Of a stretch of 64,000 bases of DNA, positions 19,633-31,300 are shown one piece after another; position 1 is the stretch's first letter, and every line of letters begins with the position of its first letter. A program made the translations under genes and the position numbers. The stretch comes from Doris montereyensis (lineage: Eukaryota > Mollusca > Gastropoda > Nudibranchia > Dorididae). Location of the stretch: contig JAXRKP010000380.1 of the NCBI GenBank assembly GCA_037039925.1, positions 253,501-317,500 of the forward strand, given 5' to 3'. The notes under the pieces are model-generated. The model saw nothing but the letters and a program-made list of their open reading frames with translations, was not told the DNA's origin and made no database searches.

Positions 19633-19714
19633 TGTAGCGACATGAGTTACATCCCTTGTTGACTTTTTGGAACTGCTAGGACTGACTAGGACTAGTGACT
19701 TATTGGATGCTAAA
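19633..19714 (+). repeat. 5' LTR
   Basis: It begins TGTAGCGACATGAG and ends GGATGCTAAA, identical to the 3' copy by eye. It lacks the usual CA end and any obvious TATA box or polyadenylation signal, so the promoter could lie downstream of the repeat. Confidence 0.85.
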
Positions 19715-19715
19715 T

Positions 19716-19735
19716 TGGTGACCCCGATTCTGAAC
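19716..19735 (+). other. Primer-binding site
   Basis: TGGTGACCCCGATTCTGAA starts two bases after the LTR and opens with TGG, the complement of a tRNA CCA end. Which tRNA primes synthesis was not determined. Confidence 0.6.
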
Positions 19736-19941
19736 TCGTCCAGTTTAAAAATCTAGATCTGGATCTACCTTGGCCCCACGGTAAATCTACCTCTCTCTAC
19801 TCTCTGCTTACTTTGCACTTTATACTTAATTTATAGATCTAGATTTTAGTACTGCTACAAGATCTAGATCTAGCACACCCCACACGTCGTACAGTCAGTT
19901 AGGATCAGATCTAGATTTAGAGTTATTTTGCAACATTCAAC

Positions 19942-20732
19942 ATGTCTCAACCCCAGACCCAATCGACCGAGTCGCTACTTGCTGCCCTAGCTAGCCAACT
20001 GCATTCCCTACAACCAAGCAGCCAGGTCAATGCAGTATCTGTCAAGCTGCCTGAATTTTGGATCTCCTCCCCAGAGATCTGGTTTGCTAGAGTAGAAGCC
20101 CAGTTCGGCACAAAGAACATCACACAAGACCCAGACAAAATATGACTATGTTGTCAGTGCACTGGATTTCAAAACTGCTGAAGAGGTGCATGATGTACTA
20201 GTAAGCCCCCAGAATCTGAGAAATACAAAAGTCTCAAAGAGCTCTGATCAAAGCATTTGGCAAATCTCAAGCTCAACGAGACAGTGAGCTGTTAAACCTA
20301 AACGGTCTAGGCGATAGGAAGCCCACTGCCCTGTTACGAAAGATCAACGCATTAAACGATGATCCTCAAACCCTCAAAAGAGCATTGTTCCTCTCCAACC
20401 TACCTGCCGATGTCCGCACCATCATTGCAGGTCAGGACTTCGATGATTTGGAAAAACTGGCAGAGGCTGCCGATCGGGTTTGGGAAGCGCGTTCTGGTAC
20501 TAACATCCAGCAGATTGCACATGCTACCGACCAACCGTCTCCTGCAGGGGTGGAGTCCATTAGGTTCAGGTCCCATAACCAAAACTCTCGTCGCCGGGAA
20601 CAAACACAGCATCTCCACCAGCCCCAGTTTGTTTCTACCATACCAAATTCGGCTCACATGCACGCAATTGTCAACCTGATGCAAGTTTGCATCACTTCTC
20701 CAGAAGTCGGGAAACGACAAGGCAGTCGCTAG
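19942..20732 (+). pseudogene. gag of the gypsy element (frameshifted)
   Basis: The start is MSQPQTQSTESLLAALASQL. It is followed by VKLPEFWISSPEIWFARVEA, the signature of the gag N-terminal domain common in invertebrate gypsy elements, and later by FLSNLPADVRTIIAGQDFDD and LEKLAEAADRVWEAR. The reading frame shifts near 20141 and again before 20385. A clear CCHC zinc knuckle is not visible; the expected place (about 20680-20740) has one or two cysteines only. Confidence 0.75.
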
Positions 20733-20734
20733 GC

Positions 20735-21286
20735 GTTGGCAGCAGCTGGCTCTCCTCAGGGAAACAACACGCTTTCAGTCGAGGACGCAAATCTGGTGTT
20801 TCATACCTCGTCGATACAGGAGCGGAGGTGTCTGTTAGTGTATACCCTGCTTCTCCCCAAGATCGTCAAACACGGCACCCTTCAATACAACTCTCAGCAG
20901 CCAATGGAACATCCATTCGCACCTGGGGAACTCGTATCATGTCATTAATGTTAAGCCCTAAGAGACGATACACACATCAGTTTCACCTCGCTGACGTCAC
21001 TCAGCCTATACTCGGTGCAGATTTTTTTATATCTAACGGACTAGCAATTGACCTCCGCGGCAAGCGCCTTGTGTCACTTGACAACATGTCTATCCTCCTT
21101 GAAAAGTCTGAACATTCCCTTACACTCTCAGGTTTAAGTCTCCAGCCGCAGAGCGAATATTCAAACTGCTGCAGCAGTTTCCTGAGATCCTTAGTCCACA
21201 TTTTGACAACTCTACCAACAAACACGGCGTCGAACACCACATCGTCTCTAATGGCCCACCAACACATGCAAGAGCTCGACGTCTAG
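20735..21286 (+). pseudogene. Retroviral-type aspartic protease of the gypsy element
   Basis: The frame encodes YLVDTGAEVSV with the catalytic Asp-Thr-Gly at 20813, and later ILGADFF, the conserved flap-side motif of retropepsins. It then runs out of frame before the RT linker, near 21180-21220. It would cleave the Gag-Pol polyprotein in the particle. Confidence 0.8.
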
Positions 21287-21289
21287 ACC

Positions 21290-22700
21290 AAGAAAAACTG
21301 TCTGCTGCTAAAGCAGAGTTTTTAAAGATGGAAGAATTAGGCATTGTCCGCCGTTCAAAATCCCCATGGTCTTCACCTCTCCATGTTGTCCCTAAGCCTG
21401 ATGGAAAATGGCGACCTTGTGGTGACTACAGGTGTCTGAATGCATCAACCGAAGACGACCGCTATCCTCTACCGCATATTCAAGATTTCACCAACCATCT
21501 TGCTGGCTGTTCAATCTTTTCAAAATTGATTTGATTAGAGGCTATCATCAGATCCCCATGGCCTCATCGTCTATAGCAAAGACAGCAATAATTACACCTT
21601 TCGGACTCTGGGAGTTCCTCCGAATGCCTTTCGGATTGAAAAATGCTGCCCAATCTTTCCAGCGCCTCATGGATGGAATACTGCGCGACGTGACCTTTGC
21701 TTTCGTATATCTCGACGACATTCTGGTTGCAAGTCATTCTCCACAGGAACACATTAAGCACCTTCAGGAACTTTTCACACTCCTATCTTCCAATGGCCTG
21801 GTCATAAACAAAACCAAATGTGTTTTTGCTGCCAACGAAATCGATTTCTTGGGACATCACGTCAGTGCTAAAGGAATCACTCCTCTTCTGACAGGATTGC
21901 TGCCCTTCGTGACAGCGAACCACCCCGCAACCGCACGAGCCTACAACGCTTCCTAGGCATGGTTAATTACTACCACCGTTTCCTTCCTGGAATTGCTGCT
22001 ACTCTAGCCCCGCTCCATGCTCAGGCAAGTGGCAAAGGACAAAAGATTGATTGGTCCAGCGTTTGTCAAGAAGCTTTCGACAAAACCAAAACCCTGCTCA
22101 GTGAGGCAGTACTCTTACATCATCTCAACCAGAGGCTCCAACTAGTCTCACCGTGGATGCATCGAACACCGCCATTGGAGCACAACTTGAGCAACGCCAG
22201 GTAGATCCTGGGCACCCCTTGCCTTTTTCTCCCGAAAGCTTTCTGACGCAGAAAAGAAGTACAGCGCATTCGACCGTGAACTGTTAGCATCTTACAGTGC
22301 AATCAAACATTTTAGACACTTTTTGGAAGGAAGACCCTTTACCCTCTTCACAGACCACAAACCTCTGACGACTGCTTTGAAAAGCCCAGAATGACCGTTC
22401 TCCGCGCCAAACTAGACATTTGTCTTTCATCGCAGAATTTACTACGGACATTCAATATATCAAAGGTAAATTCAATGTGGTCGCAGACGCCCTGTCGAGG
22501 ATAAACACAATACGAGAAACTGAAACACGGACACTCTGGTTCTCCACGCGATCGGCAGGGACAATCATTGGGATGAAAACATCAACTTTGACCACCTCGC
22601 CCGTGACCAAGTAACAGCAGACGAAATGGTCTCATACCGTATGGCCAAAACAACAGGCCTGACGCTCAAAGACATGATATCGGCTCGTCAACGCTTCTGT
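21290..22700 (+). pseudogene. Reverse transcriptase and RNase H of the gypsy element (frameshifted)
   Basis: The RT fingers motif SPWSSPLHVVPKPDGKWRPC is in one frame, DLIRGYHQIPM and PFGLWEFLRMPFGLKNAAQS in the next, with the catalytic YLDD at 21708-21719. The thumb/connection motif VNYYHRFLPGIAATLAPLHA is in a third. The RNase H part shows FTLFTDHKPLTTAL and, in another frame, KGKFNVVADALSRI. Shifts fall near 21528, 21888, 22128, 22392 and 22676. All active-site residues that can be seen are still present. Confidence 0.85.
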
Positions 22701-22711
22701 GCGACACATCC

Positions 22712-23890
22712 ATGGGAGCGCCAAGGCCAGTACTTCCCACCTCTTGGACCCGCATCGTGTTCAACAAGATTCATGGTCTTTCACACTCCGGTGTTAGACC
22801 CACCCAAAAAGCAATTTCACAACGCTTCGTTTGGCATGGCATGCAACGTGACATCCGCAAATGGTGCAGGGAGTGCCCTGATTGTCAGGCCTCTAAAGTC
22901 CATCGCCATACTCGCTCCCCACTCACAGAACGCCTTCCCCCGTCTGATAGGTTTTGCTGCCTCCACGTAGATTTAGTTGGGCCTCTACCAGAAAGCCAAG
23001 GTATGAAATACCTATTCACAATAATTGACCGCTTCACGAGATGGCCCGAAGCCATCCCTCTCCCCGATGCCCTTGCTACCACCTGCGCTTCAGCTCTTCT
23101 TCACCATTGGATTTCAAGATTCGGAGTACCCGAAGACATAGTTTCTGACCGTGGGAGGCAATTCACCTCGACCCTATGGACTGAACTCAACAAACTGCTT
23201 TGCATCAAAGCAAAAACAACCACCGCTTACCATCCACAAGCAAACGGAATGGTTGAACGCCTTCACCGCCAACTCAAAGCAGCACTAAAAGCTCGCACAA
23301 CCACTCCGAATTGGTTTGAAGAACTTCCCATGGTTCTATTAGGCCTTCGTTCTTCTTGGAGAGTGGATCCTGACTGCTCACCTGCCGAACTTGTGTATGG
23401 TTCGACACTCCGCATACCTGGTGAATTCCTGCAACCATGTGACACCCGTAATTCCGAACCAGATATACCATTCCTTAGGCAACTCCAACAAATCATGCGT
23501 TCAATTCATGCCCCTGCGCCGAAGTTCCATGGAAAACAACCCTCTCACGTACTCTCAACTTTAGCTTCAGCCGACTATGTTTACGTTCGGAAAGACTCAC
23601 ACAAGAACCCCCTCCAACGACCATATGACGGTCCATTTCGTGTTGTTGAGAAGGATGATAAATACTTCACCCTCGAGATGAAAGGGCGCTTAGAAAACAT
23701 CTCAATTGACCGCCTAAAAACGGCTTACGTCACTCAGTTAACCACTTGCGAAAACAACGTGCTAGCTGACCGCCCTGATCAATTCTCAACTCCAAAGCCT
23801 GCGACTGTCACACCACCTTCTCATTCAAATCAACCGTCAGCAAATGACAACGTGACTTCACGCACCGGCAGAGTTCTTCGTCGCCCCTGA
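22712..23890 (+). CDS. Integrase of the gypsy element (open frame)
   Basis: 392 codons open. The zinc-binding His-His-Cys-Cys lies in HGLSHSG ... CRECPDC. The catalytic triad is HVDLVGPL, VSDRGRQF and GMVERLHR (Asp, Asp, Glu). The C-terminal GPY/F motif reads RPYDGPFRVV, with no chromodomain after it. The frame is the downstream end of pol, not an independent gene; the ATG is internal. It ends about 70 bp before the 3' LTR. Confidence 0.9.
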   Translation: MGAPRPVLPTSWTRIVFNKIHGLSHSGVRPTQKAISQRFVWHGMQRDIRKWCRECPDCQASKVHRHTRSPLTERLPPSDRFCCLHVDLVGPLPESQGMKYLFTIIDRFTRWPEAIPLPDALATTCASALLHHWISRFGVPEDIVSDRGRQFTSTLWTELNKLLCIKAKTTTAYHPQANGMVERLHRQLKAALKARTTTPNWFEELPMVLLGLRSSWRVDPDCSPAELVYGSTLRIPGEFLQPCDTRNSEPDIPFLRQLQQIMRSIHAPAPKFHGKQPSHVLSTLASADYVYVRKDSHKNPLQRPYDGPFRVVEKDDKYFTLEMKGRLENISIDRLKTAYVTQLTTCENNVLADRPDQFSTPKPATVTPPSHSNQPSANDNVTSRTGRVLRRP

Positions 23891-23947
23891 GGTTCCGATG
23901 ATAGCAGACAGCATCCTTAATCGCTCCTACAGGAACTGTATCCCGCT

Positions 23948-23957
23948 GGGAGGGGGG
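23948..23957 (+). other. Polypurine tract
   Basis: GGGAGGGGGG, followed by TTA and the 3' LTR: the expected primer for plus-strand synthesis. Confidence 0.75.
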
Positions 23958-23960
23958 TTA

Positions 23961-24042
23961 TGTAGCGACATGAGTTACATCCCTTGTTGACTTTTTGGAA
24001 CTGCTAGGACTGACTAGGACTAGTGACTTATTGGATGCTAAA
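23961..24042 (+). repeat. 3' LTR
   Basis: Identical to 19633-19714. The host duplication GGGT follows. Confidence 0.85.
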
Positions 24043-24330
24043 GGGTCCTTCCATGTGAGTTTGTCATCAATGGTTGCCCCAAATATTTGAAGGCTTTGTT
24101 ATCCTCATGTAGTGTCATGTTTATGATTGTGTACTTTGATGGAACCTTGATCTTTTGTTTGTGATTTTTTAGCACCTGACATCTCTGGGGGTGAAATTCC
24201 ATACTATTTTCTCTTCCACTTTTTGAGTCAGTTTAGGTCTTCTTAAAGTGTTTCTGTGTCTTGTTTATTTTTTATCATCCTCTTTACTTTTTCAGCCTCA
24301 AGAGATTTGATGAGGATTATAATTCTTACA
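24043..24330 (-). pseudogene. LINE reverse-transcriptase relic, upstream half
   Basis: The minus strand carries, across frame breaks, a W-x-FTPRD segment, TIINMTLHEDNKAFKYLG and ATIDDKLTWK. These match the RT end of CR1/jockey-type LINEs (…YLGVTIDxKLxW…). The reading stops at the gypsy insertion point and resumes at 19632. Confidence 0.7.
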
Positions 24331-24427
24331 AAATATTAAATTACTTATAATAGATATAAAAAGACAGGACGTGTATTCCCTTGGTCCTTTCATTAGATCA
24401 TTTTATCATTTATAACCTTTGTTACCC

Positions 24428-24482
24428 TTCATTTAGCACACAAGCACACAAACACACACACACACACACACATACACACAAT
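24428..24482. repeat. (CA)n microsatellite
   Basis: Short interrupted CA run. Confidence 0.9.
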
Positions 24483-24629
24483 CTTATCATACACTATTAC
24501 TACATTCTCAGTATTTGTAAAAAATAAAAATAATTCTAACTCTCTCAGAGTTGCTGCCAACTGGTGCTGGTACCCATGTGGATCAAAAGGGGGAAAAATG
24601 CATGTTAAATGTCTTTAAAAGACGCTATA

Positions 24630-24940
24630 GTAAAACAGTAAAGTTCCTTTAAGGCCGTTACGACCCCATAGAGCTGGAGCTTACCCAGCTTATGTCCAAC
24701 AGCGTGAAGCCCGGAACAGGTACTATTAATCACCTCTGGTCAGGACGCTCGTATGATGCAGGTTTTTACTCCTAAGCTATTGTTTGTACCCGTTTACACT
24801 TGGGTGGAGTGGGAAAATGCATATTAAGTGTCTTTTCCAAGGAACACAACGTCAGGCCTAGCTTTGCTAGGATTCAAACTCAGGACCTCATGATCACCAG
24901 CCCTCGTGTGAGACCTGGCATTGTCATCTAACAGTCCAAA
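24630..24940 (-). repeat. SINE-D copy, near full length
   Basis: Antisense order: AAAGTTCCTTTAAGGCCGTT, ATTAATCACCTCTGG, GTTTGTACCCGTTTACAC, GTCTTTTCCAAGGAACAC, then the antisense B box AGGATTCAAAC. It lies about 200 bp before the first candidate LRR-gene exon. Confidence 0.85.
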
Positions 24941-25149
24941 TCCAATAGCCTATCCATCAGGCAAATGACCCTGTGGGTGTTGAATTAGTATTGTGCCATC
25001 CATCCTGTTTTTAGATTTATAGAAATTTTATCACACGTGGTGGCATTTCATTAAATCTTTATTGTATGTGATTGATGTTAGATTAAAACTGCTTTGTTGT
25101 TGATGTATATGCTGATGTTCTTTAGAATTGATGAATTTTTTAATTTCAG

Positions 25150-25312
25150 GCTTTCGGATGTGGCTGAGAGTCTTGCAACTCAAGACTCACAAGCCCTCAA
25201 TGTCTACATCTGTAGTATCGTCAGTTGCAATGTCTGGAACAAATCCTCTTCCTAACATTTATGCTGTGGACAACACAGAAGATCCAACATGAGTGGCACT
25301 GGTCCTCAGGAT
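25150..25312 (+). CDS. Candidate first exon of the LRR gene
   Basis: The acceptor TTTAATTTCAG precedes it and a perfect donor GATGTAAGT ends it. If the ATG at 25289 is the start, it codes for MSGTGPQD with a 5' UTR before it. The phase does not match the 27107 exon directly. An earlier ATG (MSTSVVSSVAMSG...) reaches a stop inside the exon. Weak evidence. Confidence 0.35.
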
Positions 25313-28300
25313 GTAAGTTTAAATGCCGTCTTTTAGATTTGATGTATTATTTCAACTACTTTTCTCACTATTAAGATTAAATCTTGGCGAAAGTCTCAAA
25401 CCATATAAGTCCAATTTTGGATGTTTTGAGAAAATCAAAAGAAAATGATCTGCGCTATTAAATCTATTTTCACGAAGACACGGTTTGCAAGTAAAACATT
25501 AGACCCAATATGGATACAGGGATTGCTTATAGCGTTATTATATATGCTTCTGTTGGTTCTTGTGCCACGGAATCCTAACTAGATGAAGCATAGCGCTTCC
25601 TAACGTTAAAAAAAGCAATAGAAAAAAGGTGTTACTAACTTTAGACACACTGTTTGCGAGGCTTTCGTCCAAATTATTACTTCTTGGGAGACATAGTGGT
25701 GCCATTGTGAGTGTTGTGAGAATTCATGGCACTGTATTCTTAGGAAGAAGATTTCACTCTGCTCCCTCATAACCCAAGTATGGATCGCTTTATAGGATTA
25801 GAAAGATCTGGTCAAGTCAAAGTGTTTGTATGAGCGCCAACAGATAGCTATACTGTCAGGGTTGGTGGGGCTGCTGGTAGGTCCTATTTCTTTCCTTTCA
25901 TTCTTCAACTCATCTTTCAGCTTGCGTTTCCTCTTAATTTACCCTGAGATCCATATGGTGGGTTCCAGGAAATTTCAATGAATCTCAGGATATCCCAGTG
26001 AGTCTAGAAGGATGCCGAAAAAAATGCCTGCTGTGAGAATGGATGATGTTAAGTCTGCAAAAGTCTCACAAATGTTAGCATTAATATTAACATTATTGGA
26101 ATGATTATTAGCAAGAGTAGAAATGGCAGTAGTAGGTATACTGCTTTTGTAATAGCATTATCATTTATGAAGAATGACGTGGAGTTCTCACTGCCCTCTT
26201 ATTTTACTATAATAAACTAAGAGATTCTTTTATCAGTTTCTCAAACAGGGGCAGATAATGTTGCACGCTTAAAAGCCCCATTAAAACTATAGTCTTTGAG
26301 ACTTGATTTCCTCTGAGATTTTTCTTACAGAATTAGGGATTGGGGTATTTATTTATTTTTGTATTCCGTGCACTCGTTAATCATTCAATGTATTTTACTC
26401 TCTTTTGAAAAGCTCCCCTCAGAAAACTTCAGTACTCCCAGTAGCATGAACTCGCAGGACAGAAGTGAAGAGCCAGTTAAAGGCACCAAGAGTACGACGA
26501 GGTTTTGAAAATAGTTTCTTTATATGAATTGCCTCCTCCTCGCAATGCTGGCATTCCAGTTGAATTCTTACTTTCATTCTGTCAGTAAGAAAAATACATG
26601 TACCTTTCATAGTCTTTTGTCTTCATTGTAAACCTTATCATAGTAAGTCTACTCCATTTCAGAGTAAGTGCAAGTTTATATTCATCGACGGTGAAAGTCC
26701 ATTGTTTAATGTTTTGAAAAAATAGGGATACACGAATTGTTTATATGATTATTATACGGGTGTCTATTCATTCTTGTGCCACGGGATCCTAATTTGATGA
26801 AGCATAAGGGCTTCCTAATGTTAAAAAGTGAGCAAAAAAGGGGTACTAATTTTAGACTTACACGGTTTTGCGACTTTCACTGTCGATATAGTTTGATGTC
26901 TTAAACATATTGGTGGTCGACAGGCGCTACTGATAAACTTCTTTTGTTTTCCTTTTCACCCTGAGATCACTTCATATAATGGATGGTGTAAATTTACAAT
27001 GAAACAAGCATAAATCCTTTTCAAAGAGACAAATACCGCGATTGACGGGAAATTAAAACGAAAACGTTAAGAGGTTTTAAATCTTCTCAATAAATTTTGT
27101 TTTCAGGACCTGGTGACAAGGAGCAGGAATTCTATGAACTAGCGGACGAGGAAAATCAAAAGATTCACCATGAATTGAAAGGAAAGGCAGCGCAGAAGAC
27201 ACAGAGATGATGTTGAGGACTGGGAGACAGCAAAGGTAGCAGTTTTATCCACTGATTTGTTGGGTTATCCAAACTAGTAAGGCGTTACTTATTTAACTCA
27301 TCAGGGACATGACTTTATTCGTTAAAAATCTCATGAACTTGAGATATAATTAAAAGTTATTGAAACTGAAGAATTATTTTTAGAGCACCAATAATTCATC
27401 CATGTTTAACCAAAAACTTGTAAAACTTGACACGACGTACTTGACTTAATGCCTTCCACTGATGAAAGCATTTGATCTCATAACCTCTGCTGCTTTCCTT
27501 ATCTCTTTGATGAATGTTTGCCACTCACTATGGTTGTGTGCTATTTCCCGTAAGTTTTTGTGATGCTCCACTGATGTTAGTTGTAAAATTTTTGTCTTTG
27601 AGATTCTTGAGATCGTTGTTTAAGTGTAGCTTGAAGTGCCATTCTTGGTCTTCCCCTGTCAAAACTCTAAGGCAAAGAAATTGATTGTAGCATAGGAAAA
27701 CTGAAATATTCCTCTGTGCATGAAAAAATAATATTTTTTTGTGCACCCTCTTATTAGTGTGGTATAGGTGGCCTAGTAATTAATTAGATGCACCGTGAGG
27801 TCCTGGCCATGGATTCTGGCTATGCTAGGGTCCGACGTTGTGTTCCTTGGAAAAAACGCGTAACACACATTTTTCCACACAGCTCAGGTGCAAATTATAG
27901 AGACCAGCATTAGTTGGGCAGTAAAACATACAACAGATTACCATCCTGTCTAGGAGATGCGATATTATCTCCTGTAATGCGTAATGCTATAGAAGAAGAA
28001 ACATAGGATAAGCTCCCAACTCTATGAACCATAATGGCTTTGAAGGAACTTGTAAACAATTTAACATTGGAAGGAACTTGTAAATATGTTAACATTTGAA
28101 GGAACTTGTAAACAATTTAATATTTGAAGGAACTTGTAAACAATTTAACATTTGAAGGAACTTGTAAACAATTTAACACTTGAAGGAACTTGTAAACAAT
28201 TTAACATTTGAAGGAACTTGTAAACAATTTAACATTTGAATAAACTTGTAAACGATTTAACATTTGAAGGAACTTGTAAACAATTTAACATTTGAAGGAA

Positions 28301-31300
28301 CTTGTAAACAATTTAACATTTGAAGGAATTTGTAAACATTTGAATAAACTTGTAAACAATTTAACATTTGAAGGAACTTGTAAATAAGTTAACATTTGAA
28401 GGAACTTGTAAACAAGTTAACATTTTAATGAACTTGTAAACAGTTTAACATTTGAAAGAACTTGTAAATAAGTTAACATTTGAAGGAACTTGTAAACAAT
28501 TTAACATTTGAAAGAACATAAACAATTTAACATTTGGTCATATGGAAACTAAAAGGCAGCCTTATGTGAAAAGATAAACAGTGAGGCAAGGGGTGTTTCA
28601 TAAGAAGCACAGTTAGCTCTCTTTTCATGAAAAGGCTATGGGTACCAATGCAGAGGTTGCAGGTTCATTTCCACTTGTGCCCAAAGACTTTTTTTGTCTA
28701 TTCCTTTGCATTTGTCTTGTCTTTGTTCCCATTGAGGCTTTAAAATATTATTTCATGTCATTATTCATCACCTTAAATTTATAACTTGTTTGCTTTTCAA
28801 GGAAACAGATTCTGAAAAGAAGATTTATGTATTGACTTGTCTTTTTGTCTCTTTGTTTTCTAACAAATTTGTCTAGATTGCAAGTTTCACACGACAGGAA
28901 ATGTACCATAGCTACCAGCAAGGGTCTCTGGGTCGAATTTTGGACCGACTTCGGTCTGTGATTTTTGAATCTCCAAGACAATGAAATCCTTTCCCTTTCA
29001 TCCTACTCGTTTCCCAGGTAAATTTGGACTTTATGAAGACGGCCATCATATTGTCACCTGGATATCATTTTTGTCATGACTTTTATTTTATCTACATCCA
29101 TTACTAAAATGATCTTGAAGTTAAAAAAAGATTTTTTAAAATATTACCTTGACTGCTCTGTAAACAGCTAGGGGATCTTTAATGTGCACAGTGTTGTGAT
29201 CTGCACACAAGATGTTGTCCGATTCCATTTCATAGATACGTGGCTATAATTATTTTTTCTGTCATGGTCATGTCATGTATTAAGAGAAAAGGTGATCTAC
29301 CTTGTTTTATTTTCTCTTCCACTGTTGTCGTTTGAGAAGCATTGTTGTTAGAATTATTTTCTTGTTTTGCACTGTATAGCTAACATATTTAAGCTTTTTT
29401 GTGGTCATTTCTTGTAGCAAAATACGTAAAATTTTGTAGAGGCCTTGAGTGAAACAAAGCTGGAGCTGAATACACTTTCTTTATAGCATTAAGCAGAACA
29501 ATCACTTCAAAATTAGCTCCTGAACAGGTTTACCATGCAGGCTTTGCCTGCCTCCCAGCTGCAGCAAGAACCCAATTACACCTGGGTTGAGTGAGGAAAA
29601 GGCCACAAAGTGTCTTTCCTGAGGACACAATATTGGCTGCGACCAATTGGATTGGTATGAAACTAGGATTGAACCTCGCACAGCTGTTAGCAGTCGCTCT
29701 TTTAGTTGGCGTAGCCGTGGCCGACACTCCCGCTAACGCGTTGGGTCATGGGGTCAAATTACCTACTGTTAGGGGAATTCCTTATTGTGTCCGTACGGGG
29801 TGCACGAGGAGTGATTTATGGACTTTAAAATCTGACTTATTGAACAACAATGAACTAGTTTTTAATTCATTTTTCTACAGCTGTGTATTTCAAGACTAGT
29901 TAATTTATTTACCAACAAATGCGGTTACTGTACGTCATTAAACAACAGAGTTATTATGAGATGAAAACATTGCATTTTTCACCAAGCGTGAATAAAAGTT
30001 AATTAAACATTAGATAAAACAAAATATCCTGCCATGATGAAACATCACAAAATTGTACATCAATGGTTAAGTATTCGAAGATAAAACTCACAAAGTTGCA
30101 TTACTTTGACATCTCTCAAACCGAAAATATCCGCTATGATACTTCCGATAGTATAATTTTGTGCACAGAAATAGCAGTGTGGCGCAGCGCTCCATTGAAG
30201 TTATGTACTCTGTGTTTGCTCAGTCGGATTACATCTGACAGTTAATCATGGTCTTATTCTTAGCATTAGTTAAAATTACAGTAGAAAGGGCACATGGGTA
30301 CATAGCACATATTTTCCGCTAATCACCTATTACTTCTCCAACTTTACCCGGGCCGATAGTCATCGTGTCTTGTCTCTCTTACTCTTAACACACTGCACGA
30401 TTTATACACACATATTTATACACAAAAATTCACGACACAGATAACAATTAAAATCTGTGAAAAAGACTATGTTGATGTTGTCTATTTTTCTGTTTCCTAC
30501 ATTTCTTTGAGTGAATGAGTTCATCTCCCTGCTCAACATGTAAAGCCATGCCAAACCCATACTGTTCTATCCATGGAATACAATGTTTTTTCCTAAAGAA
30601 AATCTTTTCGATATAATGCCATATACGTTTGCATTGATGCATTGATGAACTGATGGAACTGATTCGTGTTGTGCTATTAGTCTGCCGTGCAATAATTTCA
30701 CGTGTACGTCTGCAAAGGCTTTATTTAATTTGTTGACTTTATCTCTGGTGGCAATAGACATGTCAATGCTGTCTTGTTTGCTTGTGTTTGTTAGAGTTGT
30801 GTCTACAATGCATGCAGTAAGCTGCTCGTATATTTTCAAGCTAAGGTATTTGTGGCAGTGGTTTCCTATGAATGACCTACTGTGATATGACTGTGGTGTG
30901 ATTTCGTGAGAGTCTAATATTCTGCCAAAGATGAAGCATACAGGACCAGATCGTGGGCTCAGCGCTTCATGTTTCAGTTCAGTTAAAGATTTCTCTTCTT
31001 TTGATAATTCTTCCCGAAACTGTGCTTGTCCTGTGCTACCATCAGTACTAAAAACCTCGAAGGAGCGGCTTGCGGTTAGCATCTGTGACATCGACTTAAC
31101 AGGTGATTTATTACGCCGCGCAGAGGGTAGGCGAGAACGATTCTGAATCAAAACTAAAATACCGGAAGTAGAGAGCGTTTTGAACAGCCGTGCCCACAAT
31201 CATATGGTCTCAATTCTCTGTCTTCCTTTATCGCAACTCGTGTAACGAGATCTCTCAGTTTTAGTGTCGATAACATTATGATAGGGGTATGAATTCCATC

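Larger units (their letters stand above)
19633..24042 (+). mobile_element. Ty3/gypsy LTR retrotransposon, 4.4 kb, nested in a LINE
   Basis: Identical 82-bp direct repeats bound it (19633-19714 and 23961-24042), with a 4-bp target duplication GGGT (19629-19632 and 24043-24046). The order gag, protease, reverse transcriptase, RNase H, integrase is that of Ty3/gypsy elements. A primer-binding-like TGGTGACCCCGA follows the 5' LTR and a purine tract precedes the 3' LTR. Gag and the first two-thirds of pol are broken by many single-base shifts, while the integrase frame is open for 392 codons. 82 bp is very short for LTRs. Confidence 0.93.

Noticed and set aside
19633..24042. An endogenous retrovirus with envelope
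   Set aside because: Only about 70 bp separate the integrase stop codon and the 3' LTR; no envelope reading frame exists.
28045..28545. CRISPR-like array (28-bp regular repeat)
   Set aside because: Units are directly tandem with no variable spacers, the host is eukaryotic, and the unit derives from a SINE tail.
29591..29899. 102-codon ORF with a signal-like hydrophobic stretch
   Set aside because: It overlies a SINE-F-like copy, including its antisense B box.
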